From assembly GCA_030147305.1 (NCBI GenBank), contig JASLAE010000480.1:1-6766 (forward strand): DNA of 6,766 nt, given 5' to 3'. Source of the stretch: Cesiribacter sp. Its GTDB lineage: Bacteria; Bacteroidota; Bacteroidia; Cytophagales; Cyclobacteriaceae. The notes beneath the pieces were generated by a model. It was not told the origin of the DNA. It searched no databases and saw only the letters and a program-made list of their open reading frames with translations. Every line of letters begins with the position of its first letter. Position 1 is the stretch's first letter. This document shows, piece after piece, positions 1 to 6,003 of this stretch. The translations under genes and the position numbers were made by a program.

Positions 1-65
1 CCGGGGCAAGCCATAAGCGCGCTTCACCCTTTGCTGTTAATCTACCGGCAAAAGAGTATAACAGC

Positions 66-90
66 TGGGGTAGCAAAGCTGTATACCCCA
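66..90. repeat. Short inverted repeat downstream of the AHSA1-domain gene
   Basis: TGGGGTA (66-72) and TACCCCA (84-90) form a perfect 7-base-pair stem around an 11-base loop. It lies about 50 bases past the stop codon of the minus-strand AHSA1-domain gene, so it could end that transcript. No T-run follows it in the minus-strand direction, so a classical intrinsic terminator is not supported. The rest of 1-140 shows no convincing coding sequence on either strand. Confidence 0.25.
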
Positions 91-140
91 CTGGCTGGTT
101 TAGTCTTCAAAAAACCATCACGCTATTGCAGTACAAAGCA

Positions 141-614
141 CTATTTTCCGTGCTGGGTTACATCTTTTGGAAATTTGTCTGCGATCAGGTTTAAATTGAT
201 ACCGTGTTCCAGGTAGGCCTTTAAGCCATCCAATACTGTTGTAAAACCACCTGTATTGTCTTTGATGGCAGCGATTAGCGCATCGCCTGAGCTGCCAAAG
301 CCGTAATTTCGGATGATCACATAGGTCCTGTCTTCTGCCAGTGCCGTAAATAGAAATTCTACCGTGGTTGCCGGTTCATCCCACTCAATGATAATCTTTT
401 CGTTTTGCACCATCTCCTTTACAAGGATCTGTGTGGATACACCATATATTTCCCATGTCCAGGTAATGGTTTTACCAACTTCCAGCTTGCTGCTTGCTTT
501 GGTAAACCAAAAATTCTTGGTGATGGCAGGATCCACAAAAGCCTGAAAAACCATTGCAGCAGGCTTTCTAATGAGCATTTGTGTCTCAACCATGGGCAAA
601 CTGTTGTTTGTCAT
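141..614 (-). CDS. AHSA1/SRPBCC-domain protein (START-like fold)
   Basis: This 157-residue protein fits the AHSA1 (Aha1 C-terminal-like) branch of the SRPBCC/START superfamily, whose members form a helix-grip fold with a hydrophobic cavity. The family order is visible. An N-terminal strand and helix (about 12-37) carry RKPAAMVFQAFVDP, followed by beta strands with TWTWEIYG (51-58) and IIIEWDEP (74-81). A long C-terminal helix (about 121-140) carries GGFTTVLDGLKAYLEHG. The length is normal for a single-domain member, and there is no signal peptide or membrane segment, so it should be cytoplasmic. Ligand and reaction are unknown; annotations such as polyketide cyclase or Hsp90 activator would be overreach. 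Methionine 8 (ATG at 593-591) is an alternative start, since the domain begins just after it. Neither start has a clear Shine-Dalgarno sequence. It follows the broken MBL hydrolase gene on the same strand after 118 bases. Confidence 0.87.
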   Translation of the reverse strand: MTNNSLPMVETQMLIRKPAAMVFQAFVDPAITKNFWFTKASSKLEVGKTITWTWEIYGVSTQILVKEMVQNEKIIIEWDEPATTVEFLFTALAEDRTYVIIRNYGFGSSGDALIAAIKDNTGGFTTVLDGLKAYLEHGINLNLIADKFPKDVTQHGK

Positions 615-683
615 TTTCTTGGCTTTTAAGTTTTAATGTTGCGGTTGCGCTGTGGGCCTAAGTGGTTTAGTTCATGCCAACCG

Positions 684-706
684 CTGCTCTTTGTACAAGG
701 CAGCAG
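684..706. repeat. Imperfect dyad between the MBL hydrolase and AHSA1-domain genes
   Basis: CTGCT (684-688) and AGCAG (702-706) flank the 8-base palindrome TTGTACAA (691-698); the spacing is offset by one base, so a folded form would need a bulge. It sits 70-92 bases upstream of the AHSA1-domain start codon and just past the end of the MBL gene. It could be an operator for the former or a 3' hairpin of the latter. No T-run follows on the minus strand. Function is inferred from position only. Confidence 0.25.
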
Positions 707-732
707 GCTGTTACACTCAATAGGCGGTCATA

Positions 733-1470
733 TTATTTGTCGCTATAGCGCGCCACCAGCCTTTCTAATTTTTGGTTAATTTTATCTTCTATAACCCCTC
801 CATGATAACATATCATGGTTTCAATATCCAGCTGCAACAGCTTTTTTACGGATACTAACGCCTGCTCCAGATCAAGCGTAAATTGGGGATTAGCAATATG
901 AAATTCGCTATTTTCCAACACTACAGCATCAGCGGCAATCAGCGTTTTACTAGCACTTATATAAATTGATATATGGCCCGGGGTATGTCCGGGTGTAGGT
1001 ATTACAACTGCACCATCCCCGAAAAAATGCTTTCCGTCTGCTGAAAAAGTATCGTCCACATCAACTCACTGAATACCTCGGAGCATTTCCTGAAATTTTA
1101 TTGCACCGGGTTTTTGCGCTTCTTCTAGTGATTCATACAAAGCTTCGGCCTGTACAAGTCTTAGGGATTTTTCATTTCCACTGATATAAGGCGCTTCTAT
1201 TTTGGAGGAAAACACCTTCACATGTGGGTACCTGGCTTTGATTTCAAATAATCCCCCTACATGGTCTATATCGTCGTGGGTAATGATGATGCCCGTAAGG
1301 TCTTTTAAGGTGAAACCATGAAGCTTTGCTGCTTCCTCAAGCAAAGGCATAAATCCGGGGTAGCCACAATCCACCAGAATCAATGCCTCTTCACTCTTTA
1401 AAAGAACAGGATAGATAGCCTCTTCTTTACCCTGATAATTGAAATTTACTTTTAAAGGATAAACCTTCAT
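733..1470 (-). pseudogene. MBL-fold metallo-hydrolase interrupted by an in-frame TGA
   Basis: One continuous reading frame of 245 codons encodes a metallo-beta-lactamase-fold hydrolase, but codon 135 is TGA (1068-1066 on the minus strand). Both sides of the stop look intact. Before it are DCGYPG (34-39) and the metal motif THDDIDHVGG (64-73). After it are TPGHTPGH (159-166, ligand His162), a conserved Asp in AADAVV (Asp181) and His223 in CYHGG. The stop falls in the linker between the two halves and removes three expected metal ligands, so the 134-residue product should be inactive. The frame resumes directly, with no shift, which points to a recent nonsense mutation or a sequencing error. 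Family members hydrolyse varied substrates such as thioesters and lactones; the substrate here is unknown. I chose ATG 1470 because the fold begins there. An in-frame GTG at 1530 would add 20 residues that do not resemble the family. Without the stop, the length would be normal. Confidence 0.8.
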
Positions 1471-1538
1471 GCTGCTAAATCCAAAAATGTAGTTGTTTTT
1501 AAGCTTTTCAATTTTTCCCTGTTTACACACATAGCTGT

Positions 1539-1581
1539 TGGGCTGAAAGAAGCACTTCCTATGCCTGCCTCTTTCAGCCCA
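1539..1581. repeat. Perfect 12-bp inverted repeat upstream of the MBL hydrolase gene
   Basis: TGGGCTGAAAGA (1539-1550) and TCTTTCAGCCCA (1570-1581) are exact reverse complements separated by 19 bases. The repeat lies between the unknown membrane protein gene, which ends at 1647, and the MBL hydrolase start at 1470. It would therefore be a 3' structure of one gene, a 5' leader structure of the next, or a protein-binding dyad. No T-run follows it in either direction, so a Rho-independent terminator is not the best reading. The repeat itself is certain; its role is not. Confidence 0.6.
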
Positions 1582-1646
1582 TGATAGCCCTACAACTTTG
1601 GGGTGTATTTTCCTGTTATCCCCGCTTTCAGCAAAATTACGTAATG

Positions 1647-2099
1647 TTAGGTTAGGAGTATTTTCTTCTTTGTAATTAAAATATAGTTTTTAAAAGCATA
1701 CTGCCAGGGCACGGCAATAATCGCTAAGGGTACCCATAAAAATGTATAGGTCATTTCTTCGGCTGGTGAGCCTGCTAGTTGATTGGTTGACCATAAAGGA
1801 TAAGCAACCACAAGGAGCCAGAGTACTTTATAGAAAATTTGAAATAGCACCAGGGGCAGCATTTTCAGCGGATGTAGTAAGCCCAAAACCGATAAGGTTG
1901 AATACGCTGCCCAGACGCAAAATGCAACGGCCTTTACATGGTCCCACGTGCCTTCAAAGGTGAAGATATAATTCCAGGATGTTGTCCCTACAAAAAGGAA
2001 GGTCAGGAAAAAGAGCAATCGCAAGAGGTAAATGTTAATGTTATACACGCCTGCATATTGCTCGTAGTTTCTGCTGAAAATGTTTCTGAAAGTTTCCAT
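1647..2099 (-). CDS. Four-helix membrane protein of unknown function
   Basis: This 150-residue protein is not one I recognise with confidence. Four hydrophobic stretches at about 22-41, 54-74, 80-102 and 117-137 predict an integral inner-membrane protein. The N-terminal 20 residues are polar, and the tail ends in lysines (FKNYILITKKKILLT), probably cytoplasmic. There is no cleavable signal peptide and no catalytic motif. Aromatic residues are frequent, with Trp in every helix or loop region (for example SWNYIF and AYPLWS). The ATG at 2099 is preceded by AAAAGATTAAAAC with no Shine-Dalgarno sequence, as is usual in Bacteroidota. It is transcribed divergently from the first kinase gene and shares the 224-base region 2100-2323 with it, so co-regulation or control by the LytTR regulator is possible but unproven. 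Confidence 0.75.
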   Translation of the reverse strand: METFRNIFSRNYEQYAGVYNINIYLLRLLFFLTFLFVGTTSWNYIFTFEGTWDHVKAVAFCVWAAYSTLSVLGLLHPLKMLPLVLFQIFYKVLWLLVVAYPLWSTNQLAGSPAEEMTYTFLWVPLAIIAVPWQYAFKNYILITKKKILLT

Positions 2100-2127
2100 C
2101 GTTTTAATCTTTTAAAATATGATGAAG

Positions 2128-2158
2128 CAAATCTGTACGTTCCTGCCTTCTAAAGAAA
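2128..2158 (-). promoter_or_regulatory. Candidate Bacteroidota-type promoter for the membrane protein gene
   Basis: On the minus strand CAGATTTG (2135-2128) differs by one base from the Bacteroidota -7 consensus TAnnTTTG. TTTC (2158-2155) lies 19 bases upstream, against a -33 consensus of TTTG and a usual spacing near 17-23. The -7 element ends about 28 bases before the ATG at 2099, a sensible leader length. The match is imperfect at both elements, and AT-rich DNA yields such matches by chance. Confidence 0.27.
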
Positions 2159-2208
2159 ATAAAACTGATGGATAGCGCTTATTGCAGGTCAGAACCAGGG
2201 AGCAGGCT

Positions 2209-2247
2209 GATGAACCATAGCCGATAAGCCAAAACCACTGGTTCATC
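2209..2247. repeat. Perfect 9-bp inverted repeat in the divergent control region
   Basis: GATGAACCA (2209-2217) and TGGTTCATC (2239-2247) are exact reverse complements around 21 bases. After a two-base bulge the pairing resumes with CAGG (2203-2206) against CCTG (2248-2251). It lies 77-115 bases upstream of the plus-strand kinase start and 110-148 bases upstream of the minus-strand membrane protein start. That position suits a shared operator or a leader hairpin. I did not recognise a known binding consensus in it. Confidence 0.5.
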
Positions 2248-2302
2248 CCTGAAAAGGAGCTGTCTGTCAGGTTTCTGAGTAAAGCAATGCGAAAGCTGTA
2301 GA

Positions 2303-2319
2303 TTAGCGAAGAACGCTAA
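2303..2319 (+). promoter_or_regulatory. Hairpin over the ribosome-binding zone of the first kinase gene
   Basis: TTAGCG (2303-2308), a five-base AAGAA loop and CGCTAA (2314-2319) form a perfect 6-base-pair stem that ends four bases before the ATG at 2324. No Shine-Dalgarno sequence is visible here, so the structure occupies the zone where the ribosome would load. It could lower or regulate translation of the kinase, or be a DNA half-site pair. The structure is plain in the sequence; the role is inferred. Confidence 0.4.
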
Positions 2320-2323
2320 GACC

Positions 2324-3331
2324 ATGAGTACTTCTTTTCAAAAAACAGGGCTTTGGATTTTCCTTGCTATCTGCATTTTTTCCATTTTCTGGTGGCTTAT
2401 TGGAATTGCCATGCCAACTGTTGCCTTAGAATTTGCCCTGGGTATTACCACTATCTTAATGACAGGACTCTTTTCCGGCAGATATGTGTCCCGGGCATGG
2501 TTCAAAGCTGATCCCCGCTCCCAAAACATTATCTTCTTCTGCTTAGGATTATTGATCCTCCTGGGGTGCTTCACCATTGGTCTGCTAATCAATAAAATGA
2601 TAGCCCACACCGAGTTTATGCACTTCTTTTTTACCGTATTAATGTTGTTTCTGGTAAGTGGTTTTGTGGGAGCGACCATTAGCCTTGTCAGAAACCGCAT
2701 CAAAACCAATATCTTGTCTGCTCAAAACGCCCTTGCCCATACCAAAAGCGAGTTACAGGTACTCCAGTCGCAGCTCAGCCCCCATTTCTTATTCAATACA
2801 CTTAATAATTTATATGGACTCTCCATTTCAGAGCATGAGAAAGTCCCAAATTTAATATTAAGGCTATCGGACCTTTTGCGATATTCAGTCTATGATGCCA
2901 AAGAGGTATTTGTACCGCTGAAAGACGAAATCGAATACCTGAAAAATTATATAACGTTTGAAAAAATACGCCTGGGGGAAAGATTAGCACTAAAATTAAA
3001 TCTGGAGGAATTCCAGGATAGTACAGTCAAAGTAGCCCCTATGTTGCTAATTGTTTTTGTAGAAAATGCATTTAAACATTCAAGAAACAGCCAGGACGAT
3101 AAGATATTCATTGACATTAGCCTTAGGCGCCGGGAGCATTCAATTTTGTTCTCGGTGAAAAATTCGTATGTCAGATCAGAAGCAAAATCGGAATTCACCA
3201 AAAGGCATTCAGGCTTTGGACTGGAGAGTGTGAGAAAAAGGCTGGACATGCTGTACCAGAACATGCATGATTTAAAAATCAGGGAATCTGACAGGGAGTA
3301 CGCTATAGAACTGATATTAGGTAACAAATGA
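2324..3331 (+). CDS. LytS-type membrane sensor histidine kinase (first pair)
   Basis: This 335-residue sensor kinase belongs to the His_kinase (LytS/YehU-like) family, which autophosphorylates on His and passes the phosphate to a LytTR regulator. Hydrophobic helices at about 10-30, 33-50, 68-90 and 98-122 anchor it in the inner membrane with little room for an extracellular sensor domain, so it probably senses through its membrane part. A linker helix (about 128-150) leads to the H-box SPHFLFNTLNNLYGL with phospho-acceptor His154. LSDLLRYSVY (181-190) follows. The ATP-binding region shows the N-box FVENAFKHS (Asn248) and the glycine motif HSGFGLESVRKRL (295-307). The key residues are present, so it should be active. 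The stop overlaps the regulator's start as ATGA, indicating translational coupling. ATG 2324 is the first plausible start; a hairpin and no Shine-Dalgarno sequence precede it. The signal is unknown. Confidence 0.93.
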   Translation: MSTSFQKTGLWIFLAICIFSIFWWLIGIAMPTVALEFALGITTILMTGLFSGRYVSRAWFKADPRSQNIIFFCLGLLILLGCFTIGLLINKMIAHTEFMHFFFTVLMLFLVSGFVGATISLVRNRIKTNILSAQNALAHTKSELQVLQSQLSPHFLFNTLNNLYGLSISEHEKVPNLILRLSDLLRYSVYDAKEVFVPLKDEIEYLKNYITFEKIRLGERLALKLNLEEFQDSTVKVAPMLLIVFVENAFKHSRNSQDDKIFIDISLRRREHSILFSVKNSYVRSEAKSEFTKRHSGFGLESVRKRLDMLYQNMHDLKIRESDREYAIELILGNK

Positions 3332-4029
3332 AACTAAAATGCCTCATCGTTGACGACGAGCCAATTGCACGGCAGATCATAGAACAATATTGTGCCCTTT
3401 TGCCTGAAATCGAGGTCATAAGAAGCTGCAGCAATGCTTTGGAGGCTAAACAAATTATTCAAAGCCGTCCGGTCGATGTAATTTTTCTGGACATCAACAT
3501 GCCTGTTTTAGACGGATTAGCCTTTATGAAAACTTTGTCTAATCCCCCACAGGTGGTATTTACAACCGCCTACAAAGAGTTTGCCCACCAGGCTTTTGAT
3601 CTGGCTGCCTGCGATTATTTGCTCAAACCTTTTTCTTTAGAGCGGTTTATTGTGGCCGTAGACAAAGCCAAAGAGAAACTAGGCATCAGCCCTAAAAAAA
3701 CGCAGGAGCCGGCGACAGAAACCCACACTTATATTAAGTCAGAGGGCAAGATCTATAAAATCAACTTCGCCGAAGTCTGCTACGCAGAAGCCGATGGAAA
3801 CAATGTAAAAATTGTCACCGATAGTGGGCTCATCAGGCCGGTAATTACTTTTTCTAATGTGGAAGAACTTCTGCCTAAGTCAATTTTCATACGCCTGCAC
3901 CGCTCTTTCATTATTAACAAATCCAAAATCAGTCATATAGAAGGCAACCGGGTATTTATTGGCACCACTGAAATTCCCATTGGCTTGCACTACAGAGAGT
4001 TCTTTTTTAGAGAGATTGGGGTTAGATAA
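3328..4029 (+). CDS. LytTR-family response regulator (first pair)
   Basis: This 233-residue two-domain regulator should be phosphorylated by the kinase encoded immediately upstream, whose stop codon it overlaps by four bases. The receiver domain (about 4-118) has the acidic pair Asp9/Asp10 in VDDEP, the phospho-acceptor Asp55 in FLDINMP, Thr80 in FTTAY and Lys100 in LLKPF, all standard for an active receiver. A short Lys/Pro/Thr-rich linker (about 119-133) leads to a LytTR DNA-binding domain (about 135-230). That domain shows the family pattern YAEADGNNVKI, then FIRLHRSFIINKSKI and the end strand IPIGLHYREFF. LytTR proteins usually bind a pair of short direct repeats upstream of their targets. 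No such repeat could be assigned here, and the target genes are unknown. Length and layout match AlgR/LytR-type regulators of Bacteroidota. The gene ends facing the second pair. Confidence 0.95.
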   Translation: MKLKCLIVDDEPIARQIIEQYCALLPEIEVIRSCSNALEAKQIIQSRPVDVIFLDINMPVLDGLAFMKTLSNPPQVVFTTAYKEFAHQAFDLAACDYLLKPFSLERFIVAVDKAKEKLGISPKKTQEPATETHTYIKSEGKIYKINFAEVCYAEADGNNVKIVTDSGLIRPVITFSNVEELLPKSIFIRLHRSFIINKSKISHIEGNRVFIGTTEIPIGLHYREFFFREIGVR

Positions 4030-4062
4030 GTATATGAATATGTCTGGTGAATTGTAGCGCTG

Positions 4063-4126
4063 GCGGTATCAAAATTGTTAGCAATTGCAACCGCGTAATA
4101 AGCTTTAGTCACATCGCTAGCTTATT
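4063..4126. terminator. Hairpins between the two convergent regulator genes
   Basis: Two stem-loops sit where the two regulator genes meet end to end. The first pairs GCGGT (4063-4067) with ACCGC (4090-4094) and AATTG (4073-4077) with CAATT (4082-4086), with an unpaired patch between. The second is a perfect 8-base-pair stem, AATAAGCT (4097-4104) with AGCTTATT (4119-4126), around 14 bases; its right arm includes the TAA stop of the minus-strand regulator (4124-4122). Neither is followed by a T-run, so they are structural 3' ends more than textbook terminators. Because hairpins read on both strands, they could serve both transcripts. Confidence 0.35.
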
Positions 4127-4829
4127 GGCTCAACTTCTGCAGGACATCCTGCCGGAGACTGCGGCTGATGGGGAGCTGCTTACCCCCTACTTCTACACAG
4201 TCGTGTGTAAAAGCCTGCAGGTTGTGCGTGTTGAGGATAAACGAACGATGTATGCGCAGGAAATGGGCCGGGAGCTTTTGCTCAATGCTGCTGATCTTCT
4301 CTTTGGTCAGTAGCATGCCATCCCGGGTGTATATCTTTAAATAATCGCTCATGCTTTCGATATACTGTACTTCTGCCAGCACCAGCTTTACCGTTCTGCG
4401 ATCGGCCCGGATCAGGAGGTAGTCCGGTGCCCCCTCTTCTATTGCTTTGTCGGGAGCTAGGGCCTGTAGTTGCCGGTATTTATCAAGCGCTTTTAAAAAG
4501 CGCTCAAACGATACAGGCTTCAACAAATAATCTACCACGTCCAGCTCAAAACCTTCCAGCGCATACTCCCGGTGCGCCGAGACAATGATTACCCTGGGCC
4601 GCTGGTGGAGGGACCGCAGGAATTCCAGCCCGTTCAGCTGTGGCATCTGTATGTCCAGAAAGAGCAGATCGGCAGGCTGCCGCTGTAAATGGGCAAAGCA
4701 GGCCAGGGCAGAACTACACTCACCAGCAACTGAAAAGCCCTCCACCTGTGCCAGATGGCTTTTGAGCACACGTCGGGCTATGGGTTCATCATCGATCAGC
4801 AGGCATTGTACCGCTTCTTTAGCTTGCAT
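4122..4829 (-). CDS. LytTR-family response regulator (second pair)
   Basis: This 235-residue regulator has the same architecture as the one it faces at 3328-4029. The receiver (about 8-122) has Asp13/Asp14 in IDDEP, the phospho-acceptor Asp59 in FLDIQMP, Ser84 in VSAHREYA in place of the more common Thr, and Lys104 in LLKPV. All are compatible with phosphorylation. A linker at about 123-135 precedes the LytTR DNA-binding domain (about 136-232), with YIESMSDYLKIYT, FLRIHRSFILNTHNL and LPISRSLRQ. Its start lies inside the last codons of the upstream kinase gene (11-base overlap in a different frame). No Shine-Dalgarno sequence is visible, so translation is probably coupled to the kinase. G+C is higher than in the first pair: 33 of 60 bases at 4681-4740, against 19-21 of 60 in sampled stretches of the first kinase. 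Targets cannot be read from the window. Confidence 0.95.
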   Translation of the reverse strand: MQAKEAVQCLLIDDEPIARRVLKSHLAQVEGFSVAGECSSALACFAHLQRQPADLLFLDIQMPQLNGLEFLRSLHQRPRVIIVSAHREYALEGFELDVVDYLLKPVSFERFLKALDKYRQLQALAPDKAIEEGAPDYLLIRADRRTVKLVLAEVQYIESMSDYLKIYTRDGMLLTKEKISSIEQKLPAHFLRIHRSFILNTHNLQAFTHDCVEVGGKQLPISRSLRQDVLQKLSQ

Positions 4830-5922
4830 AGGCAGGGGTATTGATTGGATTGAGGCTAAGCGCGAGTGTTATGTGGTAATGGGTATCAGAAGCACTGATA
4901 GCCAGCTGATGCTTTTGCGGATATTGCAGTTCCAGTCTTTTCTGTACATTCTTTAACCCAATGCCTCCCGGCACAGCGCCCCTGCCAGGAACAGCAGCCG
5001 CAATGGAATTGACTACCCTAAAGTGCAGCTGCCCTTCCATTACGCGGGCTTCTACCAACAACTCTAAGGATTCGGTATTTTCTGAAAAGCCATGTTTAAA
5101 GGCATTTTCGAGAAACGGAAAAAGCAAAAAGGGTGCAATGGCATACGCGTCTACCGCACCTGTCACTTTCCAGCTTAATGCCAGCCGGTCTTCAAAACGA
5201 AGCTGTTCCAGGCTTACATAATCCTCTACCAGCTTTAGCTCGGTCGCCAGTGGCACCAGGCTATCATGGCTGCGATACAGTAACGCGTCCAGCAAACCGG
5301 ATAAGCGCAGGATAGCATCTGGCAACTGGTTCGATTTTTCCAGGGCCAGCCCATAAAGGTTATTGAGGGTATTGAAGAGGAAATGTGGATGAATCTGTCC
5401 CCTGAGCAATTGCAACTCCGCCTCGCGCAGCTGCAGCGATGCCTCCAGCTGCTTACTGCGGAGCTCGCTGATGTGCTGCTGCCCCTGGTACCAGTGCTTG
5501 AGCAGCTTTACAGATGTACTGAAAAACACCAGAAAATATAGCCCTACCATCAGAAAAAAAATATTGGTGGTAAGGGGAGGCATATTGCCATAGCGGTAAT
5601 CTGCCAGGACAATCAGTGCCAGAATCACCACCAGCATTTCGGCCCAGAGGGAAATGATAAGCGTAAAAGCAAAATACCAGGCCAGGCGCAGGTAACGCTT
5701 TCGCAACAGATACCGTGGTATCAGCAAATAATTGATCAGGTACGTAGTGCCTACGGCGATGGGCATCAGCAGGCAAACAAATAAAGAGGTGTACCGATAA
5801 TCTGCAGAAAAATGACCAAAAAAATATACCAGGAAAGCTGCAGCCATTAGCCAGAACAACAGGTGCAGCAAGATTCTGCCACTCAGGGTGCTGAAAAAAT
5901 TAAAGAGTGCTGCCTGCTGCAT
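4819..5922 (-). CDS. LytS-type membrane sensor histidine kinase (second pair)
   Basis: This 367-residue His_kinase/LytS-type kinase is the probable partner of the regulator gene it overlaps. Four membrane helices are predicted at about 15-37, 46-68, 80-107 and 118-138, without a large periplasmic domain. A coiled-coil-like linker rich in Leu, Gln and Glu (about 145-174) connects to the H-box HPHFLFNTLNNLYGLA with phospho-acceptor His180. The N-box FLENAFKHG (Asn273) and the glycine motif GGIGLKNVQKRL (319-330) complete an intact ATP-binding region. Fourteen residues around the histidine (179-192) are identical to 153-166 of the first kinase. Two oddities stand out. The usual LLRYxLY stretch after the H-box reads LLDALLYRS (210-218). 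A small duplication, AVPGRGAVPGG (309-319 region), precedes the glycine motif. Its 32 extra residues relative to the first kinase include longer loops and a longer C-terminus. The signal is unknown. Confidence 0.93.
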   Translation of the reverse strand: MQQAALFNFFSTLSGRILLHLLFWLMAAAFLVYFFGHFSADYRYTSLFVCLLMPIAVGTTYLINYLLIPRYLLRKRYLRLAWYFAFTLIISLWAEMLVVILALIVLADYRYGNMPPLTTNIFFLMVGLYFLVFFSTSVKLLKHWYQGQQHISELRSKQLEASLQLREAELQLLRGQIHPHFLFNTLNNLYGLALEKSNQLPDAILRLSGLLDALLYRSHDSLVPLATELKLVEDYVSLEQLRFEDRLALSWKVTGAVDAYAIAPFLLFPFLENAFKHGFSENTESLELLVEARVMEGQLHFRVVNSIAAAVPGRGAVPGGIGLKNVQKRLELQYPQKHQLAISASDTHYHITLALSLNPINTPAYAS

Positions 5923-5937
5923 AAAAATTTACTTCTT

Positions 5938-5976
5938 CTCCTAAATTGTAAAAAATGGGCATCAAATGCAGCAAAA
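5938..5976 (-). promoter_or_regulatory. Possible ribosome-binding or promoter elements of the second kinase
   Basis: On the minus strand AGGAG (5942-5938) resembles a Shine-Dalgarno sequence but lies 15 bases before the ATG at 5922, farther than usual. TACAATTT (5950-5943), with TTTG (5975-5972) 21 bases upstream, loosely fits the Bacteroidota promoter pattern. The two readings conflict, because transcription from that promoter would begin at or after the AGGAG. At most one of them is right. Confidence 0.2.
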
Positions 5977-6003
5977 GTCGATGAAAAGCCGCTTTTTATC
6001 GAT
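5977..6003. promoter_or_regulatory. Strong dyad in the divergent region upstream of the second kinase
   Basis: TCGATGAAAAG (5978-5988) pairs with CTTTTTATCGA (5992-6002) around a three-base CCG loop. Ten of the eleven pairs are Watson-Crick and one is G.T; a further G.T pair at 5977/6003 closes the stem. The dyad sits 55 bases upstream of the second kinase start and about 137 bases upstream of the ExbB-like start. That is where an operator acting on one or both genes would lie. It could instead be a leader hairpin, or a terminator for a transcript entering from either side, since its arms carry short T and A runs. Confidence 0.45.

Noticed and set aside
733..1059. Separate gene starting at GTG 1059 for the second half of the MBL hydrolase
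   Set aside because: It begins mid-domain, only a few codons after the TGA in the same frame, and has no start signal. It is better read as the remainder of the broken gene.
1066..1068. Selenocysteine at the in-frame TGA of the MBL hydrolase
   Set aside because: The codon lies in a linker, not at a catalytic position. I see no convincing stem-loop just downstream on the minus strand, and MBL hydrolases are not known to me as selenoproteins.
1471..1530. N-terminal extension of the MBL hydrolase to GTG 1530
   Set aside because: The 20 added residues do not resemble the family, and the ATG at 1470 begins right at the fold.
4047..4313. Plus-strand open frame running into the second regulator gene
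   Set aside because: It is antisense to a clear LytTR domain and has no family features.
5453..5776. 107-residue open frame on the minus strand inside the second kinase gene
   Set aside because: It overlaps the well-supported kinase in another frame, has no recognisable domain and is best explained as a shadow of the kinase coding sequence.
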